DNA of 64,000 nucleotides, taken from NCBI GenBank assembly GCA_017508665.1, contig JAFVYL010000014.1:1-64000 (forward strand), read 5' to 3'. The first letter of the stretch is position 1. Each line of letters starts with the position of its first letter. The translations under genes were made by a program, and so were the position numbers. This DNA is from Clostridia bacterium (lineage in GTDB: Bacteria; Bacillota; Clostridia; Oscillospirales; CAG-272). Shown piece by piece: positions 43,755 through 52,558 of this stretch. Below the pieces are notes generated by a model, which was not told where the DNA came from, did not search any database, and saw only the letters and a program-made list of their open reading frames with translations.

Positions 43755-45968
43755 ATGATAATCGACCTTTTTCATAACAAAATAGTCAAGGATACCGCTA
43801 CGGAGGCATTTGTTGAGAGCGTAAACTCTCGCCTTGTCCCTATGCTTGAAGAGAAGTACGGCGACTCTCTTGAGAGGATCACGATGTATGAGGATTACCT
43901 CGCGGACGGCTTTCTTTTCGAGGGTGAGTGGTACTATCCTCTCTCGGTCAAGCTTGAGGGCGAGGATACCGTAACCGCGTGGATCAAGTGGCCCGTCAGC
44001 AAAAAGACCTTCAGAAATAATATCCCCTACGCATATATCGGATCGGACGGTGTGGACTTTGAGTTCGCAGGCTTCGTCCCCACAGGCTTTGCGGACAAGC
44101 TCGCAGGCAGAAATATAGATTATGACAGATCGGCTATCGCCATCAGAGTTGAGGCGCTTACCGACGATCCTACTCTTCTTGTAGGCAAGTACAGTCAGAC
44201 CTTCGTGGACGAGCTTGCAAGTCAGATCACCGCTGAGCTCTCGAGAAACCTCTCTGTAGACGGCTTTGAGAACAGCACTATGGAGCTTCAGCTTGTCTTT
44301 GCTCCCGGCACTTATCTTGAGCACACCTCAGAGAACGTTACCTACCGCCGACTTCTCCTTGTTGACAAGGGATGCCAGGCGCGTGACTTCTGGGTTAAGT
44401 GGACACGCCTTGACGGTAAGGGAGGCTTCAGAGTATCCGATAACGTAAATTCGGAGACCGTTAAGTTCGGACTCGGAGAGGACGTGCCTCACAAGATTCG
44501 TGAGAAGGAATACAGATTCCTCGCCGGTGCAAACCCCTCTAAGTATCAGTCCGCTATGGGCAAAAAGACGGTTACCGAGTGGAGAGATATAACCAAGAGA
44601 GCCATCAAGAGAGGTGATCTTGTTAAGGTAGAATATGCAGACGAGTCCGCATCAGTACCCGTTGTAGCACCCGAGTCCTTCGACACTCACGTACAGGATG
44701 ACGTAAACGATCAGCTTCGCGCACTTCTCGGCAGCTTTGGTTTATCCACCGCCGCTCCCGAAGAGCCTGTCGAGGCTGAGAGTGACGACGATATGTTCGC
44801 ATCTCTTGCAAAGTCTGTCCTCGAGGCAGAGCCCGAGGAGGAGTTTGAGGTAGAGATCGAGGAGGCAGAGGAAGACGAGGAGCTCGACGTTCCCTTCGAG
44901 CTTGATGCTCCGGTAGAAGAAACCGTAGAAGAGACCGTAGAGGTAGAAGAGACCGCAGAAGAGACCGTAGAAGAGATCGTGGAAGAGCCCGTCGAGGATG
45001 AAGAGACGGCACAGCCCGAGATCAAGAGTGTGTTCGACTTCGACTTCGGACCTACCGATGAGCCCGAGGAGGAGATATTCTCCATGGGTGAGATAACCAT
45101 TGATGAGTATGAAACCGCGGTAGAAGCACCCGCAGAGCCCAAGGCTATCGACGAGGATGCTATCCGCCGTGAAATAGAGGCAAAGCTCCGTCTTGAATAC
45201 GAGACAGAGGCAAGACTCAGAGCGGAGAGGGAGGCTGAGCAGCTTCGCCTTGAGCACGAGAGACTCCGTGAGGAGAACGAGAGACTTGCTAAGCTCGCAA
45301 GAGAGGCAGAAGAAAAGCGCGCCGCTGAGGAAGAGGCTCGCAGACAGCAAGAGGAAGCTCGCAGACTTGCAGAGGAAGAGAGACAGAGAGAGCTTGAAGC
45401 TAAGAGAGCTGAGGAAGAGCGTCTCAGAGCAGAGCTTGAGGCAAAGATGCGCCTTGAGGCTGAGGAGAGAGCAAGAATTGCCGAGGCCGCAAGAATGGCA
45501 GTAGAGGAGCAGAAGCGCCTTGAGGCTGAGAGAGCAGCAAGAGAAGAGCGCGAGAGACAGGAAGCTATCGTAAGAGAGGCAGAGAGACTCCGCCGTGAGG
45601 AAGAGGCTCGCAGACTTGAGGAGCAGCGCCGTCAGGCTGAGGCTCGCCGCCGCGAGGAAGAGGAGAGACGCCGCCGCGAGGAGGAGGTTGCGAAAGCACT
45701 TGCCACCGTCGTTACAAAGCAGGCTAAGCTCTTATTCCGCTACACAGTTGACGTAAACGTAATTAAGCGCATCAAGGAGGTCGTAGAAAAGACCCTCGTT
45801 GCCAACCATAAGGAAAAGCTCAACATTCACATTAAGGCTTACCCCCAGGATACCAACTCCATCGTGCTTGAGATCCAGATACCCCAGAATGAAATGGATC
45901 TCCTCGTCAGCATGATGAAGGCACTTGGCGGAGCTTCGTTGGGCATAACCAAGATAATACTTGAATAA
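43755..45968 (+). CDS. unknown cytosolic protein with acidic linker and long coiled coil
   Basis: 737 residues from ATG 43755 (GAAAGGAG upstream; TTG starts before it are weaker). Residues 1-310 look folded, with no family I can name. Residues about 315-460 are a low-complexity acidic linker (VEETVEETVEVEETAEETVEE). Residues about 475-655 are an Arg/Glu/Ala-rich single helix or coiled coil (RRQQEEARRLAEEERQRELE). The last 75 residues form a small globular end (VVTKQAKLLFRYTVDVNV ... GGASLGITKIILE). No signal peptide or membrane segment. Likely structural or scaffold role; single-gene unit. Confidence 0.8.
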   Translation: MIIDLFHNKIVKDTATEAFVESVNSRLVPMLEEKYGDSLERITMYEDYLADGFLFEGEWYYPLSVKLEGEDTVTAWIKWPVSKKTFRNNIPYAYIGSDGVDFEFAGFVPTGFADKLAGRNIDYDRSAIAIRVEALTDDPTLLVGKYSQTFVDELASQITAELSRNLSVDGFENSTMELQLVFAPGTYLEHTSENVTYRRLLLVDKGCQARDFWVKWTRLDGKGGFRVSDNVNSETVKFGLGEDVPHKIREKEYRFLAGANPSKYQSAMGKKTVTEWRDITKRAIKRGDLVKVEYADESASVPVVAPESFDTHVQDDVNDQLRALLGSFGLSTAAPEEPVEAESDDDMFASLAKSVLEAEPEEEFEVEIEEAEEDEELDVPFELDAPVEETVEETVEVEETAEETVEEIVEEPVEDEETAQPEIKSVFDFDFGPTDEPEEEIFSMGEITIDEYETAVEAPAEPKAIDEDAIRREIEAKLRLEYETEARLRAEREAEQLRLEHERLREENERLAKLAREAEEKRAAEEEARRQQEEARRLAEEERQRELEAKRAEEERLRAELEAKMRLEAEERARIAEAARMAVEEQKRLEAERAAREERERQEAIVREAERLRREEEARRLEEQRRQAEARRREEEERRRREEEVAKALATVVTKQAKLLFRYTVDVNVIKRIKEVVEKTLVANHKEKLNIHIKAYPQDTNSIVLEIQIPQNEMDLLVSMMKALGGASLGITKIILE

Positions 45969-45986
45969 TACAAAATAGATAAAGTT

Positions 45987-46015
45987 AAAGAGCAGACACC
46001 CCGTGTCTGCTCTTT
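45987..46015. terminator. bidirectional terminator
   Basis: AAAGAGCAGACAC / GTGTCTGCTCTTT with a CCC loop, T-run on both strands; between convergent genes. Confidence 0.9.
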
Positions 46016-46060
46016 TGATATTATAAGAAAATATTGGAACTTAGTACCGAGCAAGCGTGC

Positions 46061-47203
46061 TTAGCTGTTTTCAACAAGAATTATAGTGCGGCTTTCCTCA
46101 AGAACAAGCTTTTCAAGAGCTGCGAGGATTTTTAGCCTTACCGGAATGGGAGCGAATTCGTAACTCCAGTTATATTGACAAGGTTGATTCTTGTCGGCTG
46201 CAAGTCCGACGAGGCAGTAGTACCAGTTTTGAATGCTCATGGTTATTGTTTGACCTGCGCCTTCAACAAGCTCATCATAAGGCAATGTTAAAGTCATTTC
46301 GATAGCGAACGTATCCCAATATTTATGTAGATTAGCTTCGTTATCCAAATCGACAAAAGCACCTAAAACTTCATAAGGATTAAGAGGATCATATCGGAAG
46401 CCGTTGTCAAAAACTATTTGGGTTTCACCTAGACGAAATGCATTTGCCCAATTATCACCTGCGGATGCATCAAAGATAATCTTGATTTTACCTTCAAGAG
46501 AGGATCCTTTGGTAAGAGTGTTAAGAGTATTTTCAATGTAGTCGATTCTTGATCTTTCCCAAACGTTATTTGCAGAAGCACCGCAAATCAAGATAATATT
46601 TTTATTGGAATCATAACCGTAGAAATTTGCATTATTAGTAAGCTCTGTGATAGCTATATCCAACTTTTCCTTTGCTAATGTGAGATTGTAACCTGTGAAT
46701 GCATCGCATGCCTCATCAAGAGAGTATCCAACCAGATCATCACCAATATAAAGTCCATCTCCGCGCCAAACAATACCATATGCTTCGAGAATAGTCGACT
46801 TGGCTTCAGCGGTATCGCGGTACTTAAAGGCGAAGTCATATTCTTCGGGAGTGGTTGCACTGTAAGTGTCGTAATAGTACGTAGAATCTATGAGACCGAG
46901 GCAAGGGGAGGATGTACTAGGCCAGATCTTCTCAGTCATGTCAGCTCTGTCAAGGGCAAGGCTGAGTGATTGTCTGAATTCTTTGATTGCAAGGATACCG
47001 TTATTGTTATTGCTGCTTTTAAGTACATCGAGATTACTGTATATATGTAAGCCGTATGTACCGGGTTGCGAGTCTTTGTGAGTATGCGTTATGTCTTTAG
47101 CTTTATCATTATCTTTACCGTTGAATGGCCATTCAATACAAGATGTCAAGCATATGCTTGATACAATAAATAATACGAGTGTTAATGATATTATTTTTTT
47201 CAT
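46061..47203 (-). CDS. shortened solute-binding lipoprotein (SBP_bac_5 C-lobe)
   Basis: 380 residues. Lipobox LTSC gives Cys22. After a short polar linker comes sequence typical of the middle of family 5 peptide/nickel-binding proteins (FRQSLSLALDRADMTEKIW ... GLIDSTYYYDTYSATTPEEYDF), then the rest of the C-terminal part. A complete member has about 500-550 residues, with some 200-250 residues before this motif. The N-terminal lobe is therefore missing although the signal peptide and frame are intact. It may be a functional stub made by in-frame deletion, or a decaying gene. Its base composition is more AT-rich than the flanking genes. No permease genes adjoin it. Confidence 0.8.
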   Translation of the reverse strand: MKKIISLTLVLFIVSSICLTSCIEWPFNGKDNDKAKDITHTHKDSQPGTYGLHIYSNLDVLKSSNNNNGILAIKEFRQSLSLALDRADMTEKIWPSTSSPCLGLIDSTYYYDTYSATTPEEYDFAFKYRDTAEAKSTILEAYGIVWRGDGLYIGDDLVGYSLDEACDAFTGYNLTLAKEKLDIAITELTNNANFYGYDSNKNIILICGASANNVWERSRIDYIENTLNTLTKGSSLEGKIKIIFDASAGDNWANAFRLGETQIVFDNGFRYDPLNPYEVLGAFVDLDNEANLHKYWDTFAIEMTLTLPYDELVEGAGQTITMSIQNWYYCLVGLAADKNQPCQYNWSYEFAPIPVRLKILAALEKLVLEESRTIILVENS

Positions 47204-47233
47204 AGTGTCTCCTAATTATTTTCTGTCATTTTA

Positions 47234-47262
47234 ATTGTAGCATTATGAAAAAAATAAGTCAA
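47234..47262 (-). promoter_or_regulatory. promoter of shortened solute-binding lipoprotein
   Basis: Minus strand TTGACT (47257-47262), 17 bases, TACAAT (47234-47239). Confidence 0.75.
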
Positions 47263-47783
47263 GCACAATAATTAATAAAAAGCTTGATGCAAATAGTGCA
47301 TATAGCATTTGGAAAACTGTATTTTGAGATAATTTCAGGAATTCGCGGAAAGCCAAGGCCAATAAATGATGTGCATGGCATCGAAAACGTCAGGTGAAAT
47401 GTTGAAAAAACGTGTGCACCGCCCCAAAAATCGGTATATGATATCCCGAAAATCGGTCACAATAATATAGAAGTAATATAAAGGTAATGATAGAAGTAAA
47501 TATAAATATAAAAGGAGTAGGGGAGACGGACAACAGCAATTACAACCGTATATTAGTCTTTCTTTATATATGCGCTGCAGCGCAGGTATCTCAGCGTCTC
47601 GCGATGTGCGGAAATATCGGACAATCCGCGGCGGCGCTTACGTCGGGTTTTCGGTGAAAAATCGGTGTATTTTGCGGCCTTTTCGGGCTTGTCGAATTTT
47701 ACGGCTGATTTTTGGCCGTTTTTTTGTTCGTTTTGTACAAAAAGAAAGCTCTGATTATTCCGTTTTTTGTAAGCTGACTTTAC

Positions 47784-47811
47784 TTACAATCGCTTTGGTA
47801 TATAGTACAAT
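47784..47811 (+). promoter_or_regulatory. candidate promoter of HTH gene
   Basis: TTACAA (47784-47789), 16 bases, TACAAT (47806-47811). Confidence 0.4.
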
Positions 47812-47856
47812 GTATATAGCAAAGGAAAACACGTCATAGCTTACAGGGAGGATAAA

Positions 47857-48252
47857 ATGGAGCTTAATTTGAGATATAACACATCCGCAGCGTCGGATGA
47901 GATTTACATAGCGCACTCATATTACCGTGTATGGGGATTTATGGTGACAGATCTCGGCCTCAAGGGTGCTGAGCTTATGACCTATGCACTGATATACAGC
48001 TATTTCAGGAGCGGTGAGTCCTTCACCGGATCGAGAAGGTACGTGTCCGTCTGGACCGGCTGTGCTCTGAGCACGGTCGACTCGGCGCTCACAAGCCTTA
48101 CGGAAAAAGGGCTGATAGCCAAGGGCGTGGCGTATATTCACGGCAGACGCGTGCCGAAATATTCTATCGTACCCGAGTCACTTCCGCCCATCGATATGCA
48201 TAAGGGAATGCTCGAAAACTGCAGACAAGAGCGGAAAATGACATCTGTCTGA
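47857..48252 (+). CDS. winged-helix DNA-binding protein (replisome-organiser / MarR-like)
   Basis: 131 residues, GGGAGG just before ATG 47857. The pattern FMVTDLGLKGAELMTYALIYSYF ... YVSVWTGCALSTVDSALTSLTEKGLIAKG ... RRVPKYSIVPE is that of the helix-turn-helix domain found in plasmid and phage replication initiators (RepA-N/DnaD-like) and in integrative elements. The C-terminal tail is short, so no ATPase-contacting domain is attached. Its 3' end is three bases from the convergent ParB-like gene. Role unknown. Confidence 0.75.
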   Translation: MELNLRYNTSAASDEIYIAHSYYRVWGFMVTDLGLKGAELMTYALIYSYFRSGESFTGSRRYVSVWTGCALSTVDSALTSLTEKGLIAKGVAYIHGRRVPKYSIVPESLPPIDMHKGMLENCRQERKMTSV

Positions 48253-48255
48253 ACA

Positions 48256-48729
48256 TCACACGTCGGCAAAGCATAGGGTGACGTACATTTTGTTACCGTA
48301 GTAGCTTGTTGTGTCGGTGACCTCGATGCCGTGCGATCGCAGGGTGATGAGGCTGCGCTTCAGCGTTTCGGTGAACGCCTCTATGCGCTCCGCAGACTCG
48401 GCTCTCGCTATTACAGTGGGTGCATAGGTGTCCACCTTTATATCAACGAGAGCCTCACATTCTCTGACAGTAAGGTCTCGCGAGATTATCTTTTCAAGTA
48501 TCTCAAGCCTGTCCTCCTCGGACTCAAGGCGGAGCAGGGCGCGGGCGTGCCTTTCGGATATACCGTGCTTTACGATAAGCTTTTCAAGGTGGGAGCTTAG
48601 GCTCAAAAGACGGAGCTTGTTTGCTACGTAGGATTGACTCACCCCCATCCTTTCCGCGAGCTCCTTCTGTGTTATGTTACACAACTTAAGAGTACCCGAC
48701 ATTGCTCGGGCTTCCTCAAACATTTCCAT
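48256..48729 (-). CDS. minimal ParB/Noc-like DNA-binding protein
   Basis: 157 residues from ATG 48729 (AAAGGA upstream). Residues about 1-95 match the central KorB-type helix-turn-helix of ParB/Noc (ITQKELAERMGVSQSYVANKLRLLSLS, LIVKHGISERHARALLRLES). The N-terminal CTP-binding domain with the GERRxRA motif is absent, and no frame upstream supplies it. The last 60 residues resemble a short dimerisation tail. The location beside rsmG is where noc lies in many Firmicutes, so this is probably a reduced noc relative rather than a partition ParB; it should not be able to form CTP-dependent clamps. Confidence 0.75.
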   Translation of the reverse strand: MEMFEEARAMSGTLKLCNITQKELAERMGVSQSYVANKLRLLSLSSHLEKLIVKHGISERHARALLRLESEEDRLEILEKIISRDLTVRECEALVDIKVDTYAPTVIARAESAERIEAFTETLKRSLITLRSHGIEVTDTTSYYGNKMYVTLCFADV

Positions 48730-48903
48730 ACCTGAAACATCCTTTTTTGCTTTTATTTTATCACACGCCCCTCGCGTAAAAGAGCGCAATCGGTCGTATT
48801 TTGACCGCGCGAAAGATTAACGTATACCCGATACAGACGAGCACACCGTGAAAACACGGAAGGCGGTATGAGGGCCGTATATTATTGATAAGCATAAACC
48901 GAT

Positions 48904-48931
48904 AAAAAAGCACCCGCTGATTGCGGGTGCT
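48904..48931 (-). terminator. terminator of rsmG-NUDIX unit
   Basis: AGCACCCGC / GCGGGTGCT with a 5-base loop, TTTTTT on the minus strand. Confidence 0.9.
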
Positions 48932-48995
48932 GTAAATTTGCCGTATTTGTGACGGGCAGAGAAGTGCTTATCCGTGACACTTATTGTAAAGTTCT

Positions 48996-49499
48996 CTACA
49001 CGTATCCGAGCTTTTTGAAGTAGGAGTCATATCTTTCCCTTTGTGTCGGTATCATATTGCCTGAGTTAATAAAAGCGATAAAGTCCTTCTCGCTTACCCA
49101 CTCGTATCCCACCGTCTCGCCCTCCTGGAGAGTGACCGAGTCCTTTTTGCAGTCGGTGGTGCAGAGATATTGGTAGTTCAGCATACGGTGCTTTTCGTAC
49201 AGCATGTGTGCTATAGGCTCGAGATGATCCGCTGTGATACCGGTCTCCTCGCGCAGCTCACGCAGTGCCGCGCTCATGGGGTCCTCGCCCTTTTGCGCCG
49301 CACCGCCCGCAGTTGCCTCAAGGTATCCGGGAAAAGCAGGCTTTGTGTGGTCTCTCTGCATCAGCAGATAGTCGCCGTCCGTATGTCTGACAAGTATCTC
49401 CACGGTCATAAAGTATATACCCTCGGGGATAGGCTCGCCTCTGACGAGGTCGATGCCCGCTAAAGTGCCGTCGGGGTTGTATCCGTCCCAGATTTCCAT
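48996..49499 (-). CDS. NUDIX hydrolase
   Basis: 167 residues. A perfect Nudix box Gx5Ex7REUxEExGU runs from Gly66 to Ile88 (GAAQKGEDPMSAALRELREE then TGI). The N-terminus (MEIWDGYNPDGTLAG) is that of the group related to isopentenyl-diphosphate isomerase-like or YfcD NUDIX proteins, which hydrolyse nucleoside diphosphates linked to other moieties; exact substrate unknown. Begins 12 bases after the rsmG stop, so co-transcribed. Confidence 0.93.
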   Translation of the reverse strand: MEIWDGYNPDGTLAGIDLVRGEPIPEGIYFMTVEILVRHTDGDYLLMQRDHTKPAFPGYLEATAGGAAQKGEDPMSAALRELREETGITADHLEPIAHMLYEKHRMLNYQYLCTTDCKKDSVTLQEGETVGYEWVSEKDFIAFINSGNMIPTQRERYDSYFKKLGYV

Positions 49500-49511
49500 G
49501 TTATTTTCCTC

Positions 49512-50249
49512 TTAAAGCGGCTTCTTGCATATCTGCGCGTAGGGACGCGGATAGTTTGCAGGAGTCCTTTCCTTTTTCGTAACGATAATAAGCGGATGTG
49601 TCAGCTCCTCATCAGCGCCCCTAAGAGAGATCTGCTCGACCTTTACGTCGCGGCCGCCGAGTGTTGAGATAGCGCGCTTTGCACCCTGGAGCTCAAACTC
49701 TGCGTTTTTGCCCTTCATAGCCATAAACTGACCGCCTACCCTTACGTAGGGGAGACACAGCTCGGAGAGTACGCGCATTTCAGCCACGGCGCGTGCCGTA
49801 ACCACGTCAAATTTATCACGGTACAGGGGGTTTTTGCCTCCGTCCTCGGCTCTCATAGCTACAGCCTCGACGTTTTCAATGCCCAAAAGCCTTGCCGTTT
49901 CGTTCACGTATCCTATGCGCTTTGCCGTGGAGTCTACAGCAAAAATATGCACGTCGGGGCGTAATATCGCCACGGGAAGTGTCGGGAAACCTGCGCCGCA
50001 GCCGATGTCAGCGATCTTTGCATCCTTAGGCAGCCTCACCGCGAGTGCGGCACAGTCTGCATAGTGGTTGAGTATGATCTTGTCAACGTCGGTGATAGCC
50101 GTGAGATTGTATTTCTCGTTTTCCTCGAGCATTCTCTCGGTCAGCGCGAGAAATTTTTCGCTGATCTCGAGTGAGAGAAGCTTAGAGAAGCCGTTTTCAC
50201 CAAAAACCTTAGTAAGCTTTGATATAAAGCTCTGTCTTTCAATAGCCAT
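49512..50249 (-). CDS. rsmG: 16S rRNA (guanine-527-N7)-methyltransferase RsmG
   Basis: 245 residues. SAM-binding KIADIGCGAGFPTLPVAI (about 77-94), the family's N-terminal NLTAITDVDKIILNHYADC, and DVVTARAVAEM. Methylates N7 of G527 in 16S rRNA near the decoding centre; loss gives low-level streptomycin resistance. In Firmicutes it usually sits close to the origin with mnmG and noc/soj/spo0J; here only the ParB/Noc-like gene remains nearby. Strong promoter at 50282-50310. Confidence 0.95.
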   Translation of the reverse strand: MAIERQSFISKLTKVFGENGFSKLLSLEISEKFLALTERMLEENEKYNLTAITDVDKIILNHYADCAALAVRLPKDAKIADIGCGAGFPTLPVAILRPDVHIFAVDSTAKRIGYVNETARLLGIENVEAVAMRAEDGGKNPLYRDKFDVVTARAVAEMRVLSELCLPYVRVGGQFMAMKGKNAEFELQGAKRAISTLGGRDVKVEQISLRGADEELTHPLIIVTKKERTPANYPRPYAQICKKPL

Positions 50250-50281
50250 ATTATTCTGCCTTTACAAATCTTTGTGAGTAT

Positions 50282-50310
50282 ATTTTAGCACATGCGTCCG
50301 CGTATGTCAA
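50282..50310 (-). promoter_or_regulatory. promoter of rsmG
   Basis: Minus strand TTGACA (50305-50310), 17 bases, TAAAAT (50282-50287). Confidence 0.8.
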
Positions 50311-50340
50311 CATAATACGTGCGCGCTTTTTTATTTGGTA

Positions 50341-50369
50341 TTGATTCGCTGCCATATTTGTGATACAAT
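50341..50369 (+). promoter_or_regulatory. promoter of GH78-like gene
   Basis: TTGATT (50341-50346), 17 bases, TACAAT (50364-50369). Confidence 0.75.
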
Positions 50370-50400
50370 GTAAGTGACAGTACGTTTTTTGAGGTTGAAT

Positions 50401-52362
50401 ATGAACGCTTTTGAAAAATCAAAATGGATATGGCCCGTGGCTGATGCCAAAGCGGATGAGTATGCCGAGTTTTACGAGGTTGTAGACTTTTACGGCAGAG
50501 AAGCAGAGCTGTATATATCCTCGGACAGCAATTATACGGTATACGTAAACGGCTCGCTCGCCGCATTCGGTCAGTATGCCGATTTTCCGTACAGTAAGGT
50601 ATATGATAAAATTGATATCTCCCGATATATGAGACAGGGGAAGAACGTTGTCGCATTCCGCGTTTGGTATTACGGTATCGATACTACGTCGACATATTAT
50701 CCCGGCAAAGCAGGACTTATCTACTCCATAATCTCGGACGGGGTGACGGCAGCCGTATCGTCAGCCAAGACGATGTCCAGACTCTCTCCAACCTTCGTAC
50801 CCTACAAGTGCAAGGGAATTACCATGCAGCTCGGACTAAGCTTTGAATACGACTCAAAGCGCGCGGACGCTTGGATGCTCGGAGAGGCGGATGATAGATA
50901 TCCGTTTGGCAGTAGCACGGAAATCGATATATCCTGTGTGATGCGCCCGAGGACCTGCCTGCGCACCGAGTTCGGTGAAACTCATAAAGGTAGGGAAATA
51001 ACGGGAAAAGGCAATACCCCTACCTCTCCCCACGGACGTATATTTGACCTCGGATGCGAGGCAGTAGGCTTCATCTGTCTCCGCTTTGCGACAGAGTCGG
51101 AAGCTCCCGTGACCGTAGCCTTTGGAGAGCATCTTGCCGACGGACACGTCAGACAAAAGGTCGGCGGACGTGATTTCAGCTTTGTCTATCACCCCACCCG
51201 TGGTGAGATAAACTACTATATGAATGCTTTTCGTCGCTTCGGCTGTAGATATATCGAGCTTATTTCGGACGAGCCGCTCACAGACGTCGAGGTATCACTC
51301 CGCAGTGTCGTATATCCCGTGACTGATTTGGACTCTCCGGAGTCGCTCACCGCCATTGAACAGAAGATCTACGATGCTTGCGTATACACTCTCAAGTGCT
51401 GTATGCACGAGCACTACGAGGACTGTCCTTGGCGCGAGCAGGCACTTTACACCATGGATAGCCGCAATCAGATGCTTGCAGGCTATTACGCCTTTGGCGA
51501 GAGGCTTTTCCCGAAAGCAAACCTTGAGCTTATCGCCGAGGACAACCGTCCCGACGGCCTGCTCTCTATATGCTATCCTATCAAGCGCGACTTCGCGATC
51601 CCGTCATTCTCACTCCATTTTGTGACCGAATGTGAGGAATATCTCCGCTACACAGCCGACGACGGTTTTATCCGCCGTATATACCCGAAGATTGCCGCGA
51701 CTCTTAACACCTTTATTGACCGTATCGACGGCAGCGGCCTTGTAAAGACCTTCTCGGGCAGGGATATGTGGAACTTTTACGAGTGGGAGGACGGACTCGA
51801 CGGAAGTCTCTACGGAGTATTGAAGGAAGAGAGCAAAGAGGATTACGACCTCGCTCTGAACACACTTTTGTCTTATGCTATCTCGCGTATGATAAGTATA
51901 AACGAGAGGCTCGGACTTGACACGGATAGCCTCAAAGCTACAAAATCCGCCTTGAATACAGCTATTCACGGATACTTCTACAGACCTGATGCCGCCCTTT
52001 ACGAAACGAGAAAGGACAGCGCACACTTTGCTAAGCTGACCAATGCATTGTGCATTCTCGCAGGTGTCGCAGATGGGAATCTCGCCGTGCAGATAGCCGA
52101 TCGGCTCACGACCGATGAGGCCCTCATTGATGCATCTCTCAGTATGCGCGCATTCCTCTATGATGCGCTCATTGAGGTCGACCGTGTTAAGTATTCGGCA
52201 TATATTCTCTCGGATATCGAGCGTATTTACGCACCTATGCTAAAGACGGGAAACAACACTGTCTGGGAGACCGAGCTCGGCGAAGCTGATTTTGATAGCG
52301 CAGGCTCGCTCTGTCACGGCTGGTCATCGATACCGATATATTACTACAACTTGTTGAAGTAA
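50401..52362 (+). CDS. GH78-like alpha-L-rhamnosidase family protein
   Basis: 653 residues from ATG 50401. Beta-sandwich N-terminal part (KSKWIWPVADAKADEYAEFYEVV, ISSDSNYTVYVNGSLAAFG) is the carbohydrate-binding fold of GH78 enzymes. The (alpha/alpha)6 barrel begins near residue 315, with DCPWREQALYTMDSRNQ at about 341-357; the Glu after CPWR is in the place of the catalytic residues of the family motif CP(Q)RxE. No signal peptide, hence cytosolic. It probably removes rhamnose, or a related sugar, from short plant glycans or glycosides. Shorter than the largest GH78 members but complete. Confidence 0.85.
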   Translation: MNAFEKSKWIWPVADAKADEYAEFYEVVDFYGREAELYISSDSNYTVYVNGSLAAFGQYADFPYSKVYDKIDISRYMRQGKNVVAFRVWYYGIDTTSTYYPGKAGLIYSIISDGVTAAVSSAKTMSRLSPTFVPYKCKGITMQLGLSFEYDSKRADAWMLGEADDRYPFGSSTEIDISCVMRPRTCLRTEFGETHKGREITGKGNTPTSPHGRIFDLGCEAVGFICLRFATESEAPVTVAFGEHLADGHVRQKVGGRDFSFVYHPTRGEINYYMNAFRRFGCRYIELISDEPLTDVEVSLRSVVYPVTDLDSPESLTAIEQKIYDACVYTLKCCMHEHYEDCPWREQALYTMDSRNQMLAGYYAFGERLFPKANLELIAEDNRPDGLLSICYPIKRDFAIPSFSLHFVTECEEYLRYTADDGFIRRIYPKIAATLNTFIDRIDGSGLVKTFSGRDMWNFYEWEDGLDGSLYGVLKEESKEDYDLALNTLLSYAISRMISINERLGLDTDSLKATKSALNTAIHGYFYRPDAALYETRKDSAHFAKLTNALCILAGVADGNLAVQIADRLTTDEALIDASLSMRAFLYDALIEVDRVKYSAYILSDIERIYAPMLKTGNNTVWETELGEADFDSAGSLCHGWSSIPIYYYNLLK

Positions 52363-52388
52363 ATGCAGAATCCGGATTTCATTATGTA

Positions 52389-52418
52389 TTGACAAATATT
52401 GTAAAACCGTGCTACAAT
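52389..52418 (+). promoter_or_regulatory. promoter of RHS gene
   Basis: TTGACA (52389-52394), 18 bases, TACAAT (52413-52418). Confidence 0.75.
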
Positions 52419-52450
52419 TAAATAAAAGTTAAAGAAGGAGGTATCCGCCA

Positions 52451-52558
52451 ATGCAGCACTTTGTTTTTGAGATTACTTTTACAAATAAAAATTGCGAAAG
52501 GAAAGCAGAAAATGAAGCAAAGAATTCACTTGGCGATGAGTTACCTACGCAGAAATAG
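52451..52558 (+). CDS. candidate 35-codon leader ORF overlapping the RHS start
   Basis: ATG 52451 has the best ribosome site in the area (AAGGAGG at 52435-52441). The frame differs from that of the RHS gene, covers its start at 52512, and ends with TAG at 52556-52558. The peptide begins MQHFVFEITFTNKNCERKAE and is hydrophilic afterwards; no family. It may couple or limit translation of the RHS protein. Confidence 0.45.
   Translation: MQHFVFEITFTNKNCERKAENEAKNSLGDELPTQK

Larger units (their letters stand above)
47204..47856. other. 653-base gene-free region
   Basis: Contains the lipoprotein promoter (47234-47262), a perfect 14-base palindrome TGCGCTGCAGCGCA (47571-47584) and a promoter for the next gene (47784-47811). 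The 89-codon frame at 47570-47839 has no ribosome site and no family likeness. No DnaA-box cluster was seen. Confidence 0.55.

Noticed and set aside
47570..47839. 89-codon plus-strand frame upstream of the HTH gene
   Set aside because: No ribosome site, composition unlike a protein (many Arg/Cys/Phe clusters), and it contains the promoter of the next gene.
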